Source: JBKHXF01 sp046566145
Lineage (GTDB): Bacteria; Actinomycetota; Nitriliruptoria; Nitriliruptorales; Nitriliruptoraceae
DNA length: 60,922 nucleotides
Direction: 5' to 3'
Assembly: GCA_046566145.1 (NCBI GenBank)
Contig: JBKHXF010000013.1
Span: 1-60,922, forward strand
Shown here: one piece after another, positions 1-7,227 of the stretch
Position numbering within the stretch: position 1 is the first letter of the stretch
How the letters are laid out: each line of letters starts with the position of its first letter
Notes under the pieces: model-generated
Told to the model about the DNA's origin: nothing
Seen by the model: the letters and a program-made list of their open reading frames with translations, nothing else
Databases searched by the model: none
Program-made: the position numbers and the translations under genes

Positions 1-220
1 CCGCGTCGGCCTCCGGCACGATGTCGACCGTCGCCCCGGTCGCCTCCCGAGTGCACGCAGCCGTGTCGTTGACGGACAGGAAGTAGCTCGAGAGGGTGAC
101 GACTCCGGATGGGAGTTCAGCATCCTCACCGACCGACATCGATTGGTCGCTCTCGGCTAGGACAACTGTCGCGCCACCCGCCAGCAGGACCGCTGTCACG
201 ACCGTGGTGAGCGTGGTCAT
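1..220 (-). CDS. Exported protein, N-terminal part only (runs off the left edge)
   Basis: An ATG at 220-218 opens a frame that stays open to the window edge (73 complete codons). It begins MTTLTTVVTAVLLAGGATVVLAES, a signal peptide with a hydrophobic core and an Ala-type cleavage site. The mature part seen so far has one Cys and no recognisable domain. The ATG overlaps the TGA of the preceding 944-residue exported protein as ATGA, so the two are probably translationally coupled and the product belongs to the same cell-surface operon. No function can be assigned from the visible fragment. Confidence 0.6.
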   Translation of the reverse strand, partial: MTTLTTVVTAVLLAGGATVVLAESDQSMSVGEDAELPSGVVTLSSYFLSVNDTAACTREATGATVDIVPEADA

Positions 221-3051
221 GGGTCGGTGGTGAGCAGGGTGCGGCGGCGGTGGGCGATGAACAGGGGTGAGCCCAGGAGCAGGCCGAGCACGAGGTTGGT
301 GAGGGCCTGGTCGAGGGGGCGGGTGCCCAGACGCCAGCCGGTGGCGGCGATGGGGCTGGTGGGTGTGGCGGGTGCGGCGAGGGTGCTGCCGGGATCGGGA
401 GCGATGGCGGGTGGAGCGGCCCCACCGGGGCCGGTCCCGGTCCCGGGAACGGTCAGGGCGGTCCCGCCCAGGGCCTCGCCCAGGGTCTGGCCCAGGGTCT
501 GGCCGGGGATGGCCGGGGTGCCGGGGATGGCCGGCGTGCCGGGCGTGCCGGGCGTGCCGGGCCCGGACGTGCCGGTCCCGACGGTGCCGGTGCCTGACGT
601 GCCGGTCCCGGCCGCGATCGGGCTGCGGGTCAGGGTGGAGTTGGCCCGGATGGCAGCGAGCTCGATGAACAGGCGCGACTTCTCGATGTTGTCGGCACGG
701 ACCTCGATCTGCATCGCGGGCATGGCACGGGACTGGTCGTTGTTGAGCGTGCGGGAGTCGAGGAAATCGACCTCGCGTTCCTGCACGGCCGCGAACGCAC
801 CGAGCGGGGTGGCCTGCAACTCGGGCAGCGGGAACGTCACCTCGATCTCCTTGGGAGCGATGCGGTTGATCGCTGCGGCGAGCGCGTCGCAGTTGCCGGT
901 CGTGGTCGCCTCGGTCCCGGCGGTGGCGACGGTCTGGCAGCCTCCGGGCACGTCACCGGCGCTGGAGGTCACCCCCTCCACGCGACGGGTCCACGTCGCG
1001 GTGGTGGTGCCGGGGCGGCCGTTGGCGATGGTCTCGGCAACGGTGGTGACCCGGGCGATGCGGATGTTGGGACCGTCGGCAGGACCGATACGGACCCCGG
1101 TCGCGGTCGCGGTGGTCGTGGTGACCACCCCGCGGGCGGGGTCGTGGACGGTGGTGGAGTCGAACGTGGCACCCGACACCGACACCCCACCACCGGCCAG
1201 GGCCTCGTCGGTGGTCGCAGTGATCCGGCCGGAGAGCGCGGCCAGGTCACAGGTCACGGACGCGGTGCCCAACCGCGACTGTTCGGTCGACTCGAACTTC
1301 TCGCCGTTGCCGTCCAGACAGGTCGCCATCCCGTCACCGAACCCGAACACCCCCGGATCCTGCCCGAGTTCGCGGGCGGTGTCCTCGGTGTCGGTCACGG
1401 TGGCCTGGTCCACCGCCGCAGCCGCCGCGGTCGCGCCGACCCCCGCGGTGCGCAGGTCCAGCCGCGGCGCGGCCGCCAGCACGATCCCACGGTCCCCGGT
1501 GGCAAACCCGAGCGTCTGGGTCGGCTGACCGAGCAGGTCCTTCACTTCGCGCGGCACACCACCGATCGATTCGCTCGGTGACGAGGTGCGGGCGGTGACA
1601 CCCTCGGGGCCGCCGACCAGCAGGTAGCGGGCACCGAACCCCTCGGTCGCGGCGGACAGGTCGATGGCCGCACGGTCGTCGGGCAGGTCCGCCGTGAACT
1701 GGTCCAGCTCCAGCGGGGGCAGCGGCACGATCGGCGGTGACGTGTCGCGCAGCACAACCGTGGGGGAGATGGGCTGACCCTGGGCCCCTTCGAAGGCGGG
1801 CTCGCCCCGCACCGCGGTCGGCGGGTCCCCCTCGACCAGGGTCGCTCGAGTGAACAACCGGTCGCTGTCGGGGTCGGCGAAGATCGGGCCGCCGATCCAG
1901 AACCGGTCGAACAGCCGGCCCTGCGGCGGCGGGGTCGCCCCCACGTCGGTCACGTTCAGGTAGCCCCGCTCGCTGTTGCGGTTGCCGCCCATGTAGTAGC
2001 GGCCGTCCACCGGGTCGATCCCGATCTGGGCGTTGATGTTGTCCGGCGCGGCCACGAACCCGACCCACGACCCCGACCGCCCGTCGAACACCCACCCCCC
2101 CGGCGTGGTCGGCGAGCGGGACTGGGCCACGAACCGTTCCCGGACCGGGTCGAACCCGACCACCCCCGGCCCGACCCCGATCGTCGGGGCGTAGGAGCCT
2201 GAGATCGGGAACACCTCCCGCCGGAACCCGGCCGCGTCCGCCGGGCCCGCGTCGGGGTCGATGAACACCCGCAGCAGCGCCGACTGCCCCGACGGCACCG
2301 ACGACACGTTGCCGCCGTAACAGAACGCGTACAGCACGTCCCGGGCATCGCCCAGGCCGAGCAGCGACCCGTACTGGGTATCGAACAAGATCGTGGTGCA
2401 CTCCGGTAGTGAGTGGACCCAGGCCACCCGCATCGTCCCGGCCTCCAACGCCACGATGGCTGGTCCCGGCGACGCCGGCGCCGCCAGCGCCTGAGCGACC
2501 GCGGACACGGTCGAGGCGGACATGTCGCCCAGCATGTAGTAGCGGTCGGCCTCCTCGTGGTAGGTCAGCCCGCGCAGGAAGAACCCCGGCAGCAGCGTCG
2601 CGACCTCGGTCGTACGCACCAGCGCGAGCGAGTCCAGGTCGAACTCGAGGATCGCGTTCGCGGCGTCCGAGCTGAACCCAAGCGTGAGCCGGTCCCGGGT
2701 GGTGTCGAACGCGGCCCGGCCCCTGCCCACCGGAGCCTGACTGGGCGTGCGATCCGGGCCCACGCCGATGGGTGTGGGGATCTCCGTGGACGTGTCCCAC
2801 GCCGCGATCGGGCCGGGCTGGCCGATCTCCGTTGCCACGAACGCGTACAGCCTTCCCTCGTGGAGGCCCAGCAGGTTGGCAGCCGTGAGCGGGCCGGAGA
2901 AGGCGAACGGGTTCTCCACGACACCGACGAATTCGATGCCGCCCTCGTCTGACGCGGCCGTGCCGGGCGGGAGCAGCACCGTGCACGTCAGCGCCGTCAG
3001 CAGGGCCAGCCGTCCGACACGGCGTCGGCTGCGGGAGCGGGGTGCGGTCAT
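217..3051 (-). CDS. Large exported surface protein: propeller-like N-terminus, Pro/Gly/Thr linker, C-terminal membrane anchor
   Basis: Encodes 944 residues from the ATG at 3051; a longer frame to 3126 exists, but the signal peptide (MTAPRSRSRRRVGRLALLTA) begins here. Roughly residues 30-450 read like repeated beta-propeller blades, with 'YYMLGDM' and 'YYMGGN' tyrosine-rich turns and 'FDTTRDRL'-type strands. A Thr/Ala-rich beta region follows to about 840. Then comes a low-complexity tract of TG, PG and PGTPAIPG repeats, 'PIAATG', a hydrophobic stretch and RRR near the C-terminus. That tail resembles a sortase-like or membrane anchor, but the spacing is not canonical LPXTG. The gene lies 88 bases after the 159-residue exported protein and overlaps the next one by 4 bases. 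It is probably displayed on the envelope; the ligand is unknown. Confidence 0.75.
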   Translation of the reverse strand: MTAPRSRSRRRVGRLALLTALTCTVLLPPGTAASDEGGIEFVGVVENPFAFSGPLTAANLLGLHEGRLYAFVATEIGQPGPIAAWDTSTEIPTPIGVGPDRTPSQAPVGRGRAAFDTTRDRLTLGFSSDAANAILEFDLDSLALVRTTEVATLLPGFFLRGLTYHEEADRYYMLGDMSASTVSAVAQALAAPASPGPAIVALEAGTMRVAWVHSLPECTTILFDTQYGSLLGLGDARDVLYAFCYGGNVSSVPSGQSALLRVFIDPDAGPADAAGFRREVFPISGSYAPTIGVGPGVVGFDPVRERFVAQSRSPTTPGGWVFDGRSGSWVGFVAAPDNINAQIGIDPVDGRYYMGGNRNSERGYLNVTDVGATPPPQGRLFDRFWIGGPIFADPDSDRLFTRATLVEGDPPTAVRGEPAFEGAQGQPISPTVVLRDTSPPIVPLPPLELDQFTADLPDDRAAIDLSAATEGFGARYLLVGGPEGVTARTSSPSESIGGVPREVKDLLGQPTQTLGFATGDRGIVLAAAPRLDLRTAGVGATAAAAAVDQATVTDTEDTARELGQDPGVFGFGDGMATCLDGNGEKFESTEQSRLGTASVTCDLAALSGRITATTDEALAGGGVSVSGATFDSTTVHDPARGVVTTTTATATGVRIGPADGPNIRIARVTTVAETIANGRPGTTTATWTRRVEGVTSSAGDVPGGCQTVATAGTEATTTGNCDALAAAINRIAPKEIEVTFPLPELQATPLGAFAAVQEREVDFLDSRTLNNDQSRAMPAMQIEVRADNIEKSRLFIELAAIRANSTLTRSPIAAGTGTSGTGTVGTGTSGPGTPGTPGTPAIPGTPAIPGQTLGQTLGEALGGTALTVPGTGTGPGGAAPPAIAPDPGSTLAAPATPTSPIAATGWRLGTRPLDQALTNLVLGLLLGSPLFIAHRRRTLLTTDP
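464..610. repeat. Degenerate GC-rich short tandem repeats coding the Pro/Gly/Thr linker
   Basis: Successive near-identical units are visible: a 12-base 'cagggtctggcc' duplicated at 481-504, then repeated 'ggggatggccgg' and 'gtgccgggc' units to about 561, then 'gtgccggtcccg' variants to 610. They encode the flexible TG/PG/PGTPAIPG linker just before the C-terminal anchor of the surface protein. Repeat number may vary between strains; that is inference. Confidence 0.7.
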
Positions 3052-3139
3052 CGCGGCGACCTCCGGGAGAGCTTGCGGGAGGGACGGGAGATGGCGGCAG
3101 CCCGAGGGCTGCCGCCACCACCCCATAGGGACGATCGGG

Positions 3140-3619
3140 TCAGGACAGCTGGCCGACCCCGACGACCTGTGCCGCCGGCCCCGGACCGCACGGCGGCGTC
3201 GACAGTGACGGCGGGCCGACCGGCGCGAACGCCGCGACCGCGTTGCCGCTGTGATCGTCGCCGGGGTTGGTGCCGAGCGTCAGCACCGCGTTCGCGCCGA
3301 CACGGGTCCAGGTGAAGCCCACGCTGTGACCCGGCAGGTTCAGCGTCCCGCGGGCGGCGCCGAGCGCGTCCGAGTTCGTGTACTCGAACGTGGCCGAGGC
3401 CGGGCCGGTGTGCGTCCCGGCGGCCGTGCCGCTGAAGCAACCGGGGGCGTCCGGGTTGGCCGCGTTGTTGAACCCGCCCGAGAGGTGGGCGGTGCCGGCC
3501 ACGGCGACGGCGACGGTGTCGGCCTGGGACGGGGTGGCGGGCAGCATCGCGAGCAGCATCGCCAGTGCGGTCAGGAGCAGGGCGAACCTGCGTCCCTGGG
3601 TCGGTGCGGTGGTGATCAT
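3140..3619 (-). CDS. Small exported protein, 159 residues
   Basis: Starts at the ATG at 3619 with a good Shine-Dalgarno (GGAGGGG, 8 bases upstream). The N-terminus MITTAPTQGRRFALLLTALAMLLAMLPATPSQA is a clear Sec signal peptide. The mature protein is small, rich in Gly, Ala and Thr, and has two Cys (FSG-flanked and near the C-terminus), suggesting a beta-rich fold with a possible disulfide. I recognise no family. It is first of three exported proteins in a row, 138 bases downstream of the kinase/LuxR/lipoprotein operon, so it may be read with that operon or be its target. Confidence 0.7.
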   Translation of the reverse strand: MITTAPTQGRRFALLLTALAMLLAMLPATPSQADTVAVAVAGTAHLSGGFNNAANPDAPGCFSGTAAGTHTGPASATFEYTNSDALGAARGTLNLPGHSVGFTWTRVGANAVLTLGTNPGDDHSGNAVAAFAPVGPPSLSTPPCGPGPAAQVVGVGQLS

Positions 3620-3712
3620 CGGGGGTTCCCCTCCGGTCGGTGATGGACCGGGTAGCCACCCGGCCCACGCACACCGTGTCAGCGCGTCCGTGGCAGGACG
3701 AGCGAACCGGGA

Positions 3713-3726
3713 GGGGGGTACCCCCC
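3713..3726. promoter_or_regulatory. Perfect 14-base palindrome GGGGGGTACCCCCC
   Basis: Perfect inverted repeat in the 138-base gap between the lipoprotein gene and the exported-protein operon. It could be an operator for the operon beginning at 3619, or simply a GC-rich structure. Nothing in the sequence decides which. Confidence 0.25.
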
Positions 3727-3757
3727 CGGATCCGACAACTCGTGCAGCAGCGCGCGC

Positions 3758-4408
3758 TCATGGTGTCCCTCCGCACACGCCCGTGGTCCGGTCGGCGACC
3801 TCGAACGCCAGCTCCGTGCGGGTCATCTCGCCGAACCACGCGGCGACGACGTCCACCCGTGCCGGGCCGACGGGCGCGTCCGGGCCGACCACCCACGTGT
3901 CGGCGTACCTGCCCCGGGCGTCGGCCGGGTCGCCGCCGTTGCCGCCGTGGCCCTCGCCGAACGGTGGCACCGCACCGCCCTCCTCGCCCGCGTACACCGC
4001 GTGGTAGGCGACCGATGCGTCGGGTTCGGTCCGCACCTCGATCGTGACCTGCTCGCCGTGCCGCACGCACGTCGCCGACAGCTCGGCGGCGAAGGCGAAC
4101 GGGTGCTCGGTCGGCGGCGGCGGCGCCGGCGCCGGCGCCGGCGACGACGGGGTGTCGTCGCCGGCGGGCCCCGGCGTCGTTGCGCTCGCCGCCGGGGCGT
4201 CGGTGCGCTCCGGGCCCGGCGACGACGCGGTGGTGCGGTCGGGCGCCTCGACAGGGGTGGCCGACGTCACAGACTGGTCGACCGCATCCGCCTGCGCCTC
4301 GGCTGCGGCCCGCGCCTCGTCCAGGGTCCGCGGCAGCGCGCCGTCGCCCCCCGGGACGGCACACCCGGCCGTGACGAGCAGCAGCAGCGTCGCGCTGCGG
4401 GGGCTCAC
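3758..4408 (-). CDS. Lipoprotein with Pro/Ala-rich spacer
   Basis: 216 residues from the GTG at 4408, which overlaps the LuxR-gene stop as GTGA; a GTG six bases upstream is the alternative. The start VSPRSATLLLLVTAGC contains a lipobox (LVTAGC), so the protein is probably lipidated and held at the membrane. A Ser/Thr/Pro-rich spacer including PAPAPAPPPP leads to a C-terminal beta-rich domain of about 100 residues with two Cys (TCVRHG and TGVCGG). No enzyme motif is seen. Being third in a tightly overlapping operon with the kinase-like and LuxR proteins suggests an extracytoplasmic partner or output of that system. Confidence 0.7.
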   Translation of the reverse strand: MSPRSATLLLLVTAGCAVPGGDGALPRTLDEARAAAEAQADAVDQSVTSATPVEAPDRTTASSPGPERTDAPAASATTPGPAGDDTPSSPAPAPAPPPPTEHPFAFAAELSATCVRHGEQVTIEVRTEPDASVAYHAVYAGEEGGAVPPFGEGHGGNGGDPADARGRYADTWVVGPDAPVGPARVDVVAAWFGEMTRTELAFEVADRTTGVCGGTP

Positions 4409-4938
4409 AGCCACCCCTCCTGCTCGGCCCGGTCCACGGCCTCGGCGATCGACGACACGTCGAGACGGGCACGGATCGCCGCGTAGTGGTCCCGGACCGT
4501 CGTCACGGACAGGAACAGCTCCTCCGCGATGGCGCCCAGCCGCAGCCCCTGCGCACGCAACGCGAGGATCTGGAGCTGTCGACGAGTCAGCGGTGGCTCC
4601 ATCGGTGGGGTCCCCCTCAGGGTGAGCGCGATCAGGGACTGGTCCACGAAGCAGCCGTGGTCGCCGACCTCCCTCATCGCGGACCGGATCCGGCTCGGGG
4701 TCACCGGGGCCCGCGCGTCGAGCAGCACCCGCACCCCCAGCCGCAGCAACGACTCCACCAGCTCCGCCGTGGGCAGCTCGACCAGCACGGTCGTCGCCGC
4801 GGCCACGTCCGCACGACACAGTGCCCGGGGGATGTCGCCGTGCACGGTCACGGTCCGCAGCGGCACGATCCCCCCCCCGGGCCAGTGGACGGCAGGGGGC
4901 GGCCGGACGGCCGCCACGACGTCGGGGGCGGTGGTCAC
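4405..4938 (-). CDS. LuxR-family DNA-binding regulator with a degenerate receiver-like N-terminus
   Basis: 177 residues. The C-terminal ~60 residues (PPLTRRQLQILALRAQGL onward) are a standard LuxR/FixJ helix-turn-helix. The N-terminal ~115 residues follow receiver-domain strand order only loosely. Where a response regulator has its phosphorylated Asp (…VVLLDLRMP…) this protein reads TVLVELP, so the Asp is Glu. The early acidic pair is also absent. The ATG overlaps the upstream kinase-like gene's stop (ATGA) and its own stop overlaps the lipoprotein start (GTGA), so the three are translationally coupled. It probably works without phosphotransfer, perhaps by direct protein contact; this is inference. 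Confidence 0.85.
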   Translation of the reverse strand: MTTAPDVVAAVRPPPAVHWPGGGIVPLRTVTVHGDIPRALCRADVAAATTVLVELPTAELVESLLRLGVRVLLDARAPVTPSRIRSAMREVGDHGCFVDQSLIALTLRGTPPMEPPLTRRQLQILALRAQGLRLGAIAEELFLSVTTVRDHYAAIRARLDVSSIAEAVDRAEQEGWL

Positions 4939-7025
4939 GACGTCACCGCCATCTCGGGAGCGAGGTGCAGCACGGGGGCGTCGTGGTCGGGCGGCACAGG
5001 CAGCTTGACCACCAGCACGTTCGCCCCCGCCCCCGCACGTTCCACGTGGAGGCGACCACCGGCCGTCGTCACGAGCCGACGCACCCCGAACGCGCCCACG
5101 AGGCTGCCCTCACCGTTGCCCAGGCCGATCCCGTCGTCGCACACCCTGACGGTCACGCCGCGCCCGTCGCATGCCACGTCCACCGTGACGACGGTCGCCC
5201 GGCCAGCGAACCAGGAGCGAACCACGGCCCTGTGCACCACCCGTGCGGTGGTCCACGGCAACGGGTCAGGGAGGCGGTCGAGCAACTCGTCCACCCGCAC
5301 GGTGACGTCGATCCCGGCATCCCCAGCCAGGCCAGCCAGCAGCGCCCGCAGCGCCACGGTGGTGCCGCCGGTCTCGGACGGCAGGTGTGCAGCGGCTCGA
5401 CGCAGTTCCTCCACCTCTCGGTGTGCCGTGGCGGACAGGTCACGGACCCGACGGGCGGTCGACCCCGCCAACGGGGACGAGGAGCCCGTGCGCTCGTCCA
5501 GCGTCGCGCAGCCCTCGAGCTCCTCCAGCAGGTCCTCCAACCCGACGGCGACCTCGTCGACGAGGCGATCGCGTTCGTCGACGCGTGCGTGCACGCGCGC
5601 GGCCCCGTCGAGGCGGCGCCGGAGGGCCGCCCGCTCGAGCCGGTCCCCCGCGAGCTGGCCGAGGGAGGACAGGAACGCCGGATCGTCCGCCCGGCCGGGC
5701 ACCGGCCGGACGTGCAGCGTCCCCAGGGTGGCGTCCCGGCTCCGCAGAGGGACCACGACGCTGCCGTCGTGCAGGCGGTGCGGGCCGTCACCGACGGGGT
5801 CGGGCTCCGCCGTCGCCGACGCGGCCATGGTGGGCAGGTCCAGCGTCCGGGCGAGCTCCGGCTCGTCGAGCCGGACCTCCACCAGCTCGATGCCGTGCGC
5901 TCCCAGCCGGGTGTCGAGCGCCTCCAGTGGCGCCTCGTCGTCGCCGACATCCGGGACCCCGAGCCCGGCCAGCACGCCCAGGCGCCACACGGTGTCGCGA
6001 ACCTCGCGGGTCAGCAGCACCCGTTCGATGGCGGCCGCCCCGATCGACGCGAGCGTGGCGATCGCCTCGACGGCCGCGCCGAGGTGCCGGTCGGCCGGGT
6101 CCACGGGACAGACCAGCACGCCCCGGACCCGGTCCTCCATCGTCAACGGCGCCAGCGCGACGTGGCCGGCATCCCAGTCGAACTCGGATGCGTCCCCCGC
6201 GACCACCTCCGCCCGACCGTGCGCCAGCGCATCCCGGACGGCGCGCGGCAGCCGGTCCCGCTCCGTCGCACGGGTGGAGCGCTCACCGGTGGCCGGGACG
6301 ATCCGGGCCCGCGTACCGCCACGGTCGAGCAGCACCACCGCGGCGTCGCGCGCACCGAGCAGGTCGCGCCCGGCGTCCGCGAGCGCCCGCGCGAGCGGAC
6401 CGACCTCGGTCGCCTGCGCGAGGGCCCCGGCGGACGCAGCGACCTGCGTCATGAGCGTCGCTCGGTGCGCGGACTCCTCGTGCACGCGGGCGTCGCGCAC
6501 CGCCACACCCGCGTAGCGCCCGAGGGTCGCGAGCACCCGCAGCGACCCGTCGTCGAACCAGCCGGCCTCCGGGTGGTCCACGGCCATCAGGCCGGCGACC
6601 TCGTCACCCGCCCGAAGCGGCACCAGCGCGCAACCGACGATGCCGAACCGACGCACCCACTCGGTAGGGATCGTGTCGTCCTGTCGGGCATCCGCGATGG
6701 CACGCGGGACGCCGGCGTCGAGCAGGACGGCGAGCGGCGGCATCTCGGAGGAACGCAACGGGGCCATCGCCCGGAACGCCGCGAACAACTCCGCGTCCGG
6801 CTCCGGACCGACGGAGGCGGCCGGCACGAGTCGGCCCCGGTCGAGCAGCAGCACGCTCGCCCTGCTCGCCGCCGTGCTGCGACGCGCCAGTCGGGCCAGC
6901 AGGTTGAGCACCTCACCGAGTTCGAGCCGCGACGACAGGGCGAACGACACCGCCTCGAGGACGTCGTCATGCGTCGTCGGGGTCGGTGGCGACGTGTCGC
7001 CCGCCCGGTTCGTGAGGGTTCCCAT
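4935..7025 (-). CDS. GAF-domain histidine-kinase-like protein lacking the phospho-acceptor His (probable pseudokinase)
   Basis: About 696 residues from the ATG at 7025; the frame is open further upstream to 7337 and no Shine-Dalgarno is seen, so the start is uncertain. At least two GAF-like sensor domains occupy the N-terminal half (LLLDRGRLVPAASVG…; VVLLDRGGTRARIVPATG…), with a third degenerate one after them. The dimerisation helix reads ERDRLVDEVAVGLEDLL (about 5518-5581), aligning with the canonical ERERIGRDLHDTVIQQL of the kinase at 35706-37346 with His replaced by Ala and Asp by Val. The ATPase N-box Asn is also lost (VVHRAVVRSW), while the G1 box DDGIGLG remains. First gene of a coupled operon. 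Confidence 0.8.
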   Translation of the reverse strand: MGTLTNRAGDTSPPTPTTHDDVLEAVSFALSSRLELGEVLNLLARLARRSTAASRASVLLLDRGRLVPAASVGPEPDAELFAAFRAMAPLRSSEMPPLAVLLDAGVPRAIADARQDDTIPTEWVRRFGIVGCALVPLRAGDEVAGLMAVDHPEAGWFDDGSLRVLATLGRYAGVAVRDARVHEESAHRATLMTQVAASAGALAQATEVGPLARALADAGRDLLGARDAAVVLLDRGGTRARIVPATGERSTRATERDRLPRAVRDALAHGRAEVVAGDASEFDWDAGHVALAPLTMEDRVRGVLVCPVDPADRHLGAAVEAIATLASIGAAAIERVLLTREVRDTVWRLGVLAGLGVPDVGDDEAPLEALDTRLGAHGIELVEVRLDEPELARTLDLPTMAASATAEPDPVGDGPHRLHDGSVVVPLRSRDATLGTLHVRPVPGRADDPAFLSSLGQLAGDRLERAALRRRLDGAARVHARVDERDRLVDEVAVGLEDLLEELEGCATLDERTGSSSPLAGSTARRVRDLSATAHREVEELRRAAAHLPSETGGTTVALRALLAGLAGDAGIDVTVRVDELLDRLPDPLPWTTARVVHRAVVRSWFAGRATVVTVDVACDGRGVTVRVCDDGIGLGNGEGSLVGAFGVRRLVTTAGGRLHVERAGAGANVLVVKLPVPPDHDAPVLHLAPEMAVTS

Positions 7026-7063
7026 GCCACGAAGGAGGGTCGAACCGACCGAACGTGACAACC

Positions 7064-7084
7064 CCAGCGCAGATCGTGCGCTGG
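7064..7084. promoter_or_regulatory. Inverted repeat CCAGCGCA-5-TGCGCTGG between divergent genes (candidate operator)
   Basis: Perfect 8-base arms separated by 5 bases, midway between the start of the kinase-like operon (7025) and the ECF sigma gene (7228). The placement suits an operator controlling both directions, for example for the LuxR-HTH protein encoded in the left operon. The binding protein is inferred, not shown. Confidence 0.45.
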
Positions 7085-7227
7085 TCGCAAACTGATGCTG
7101 TGGGAGTGCACGATCGGAGCCCCGGTCGGGAGGGTTTTCGCGCTCCGAGGCAGGAGTCCGCGCGCGGAGTGCGAAGCCCACGACGTGGGGCCCGTTCGGG
7201 AGACGGGGCCGAGGCGGAGGTGCCGAC

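Noticed and set aside
227..1528. Plus-strand frame opposite the large surface protein
   Set aside because: Repetitive Val/Pro/Gly translation of the linker repeats on the wrong strand.
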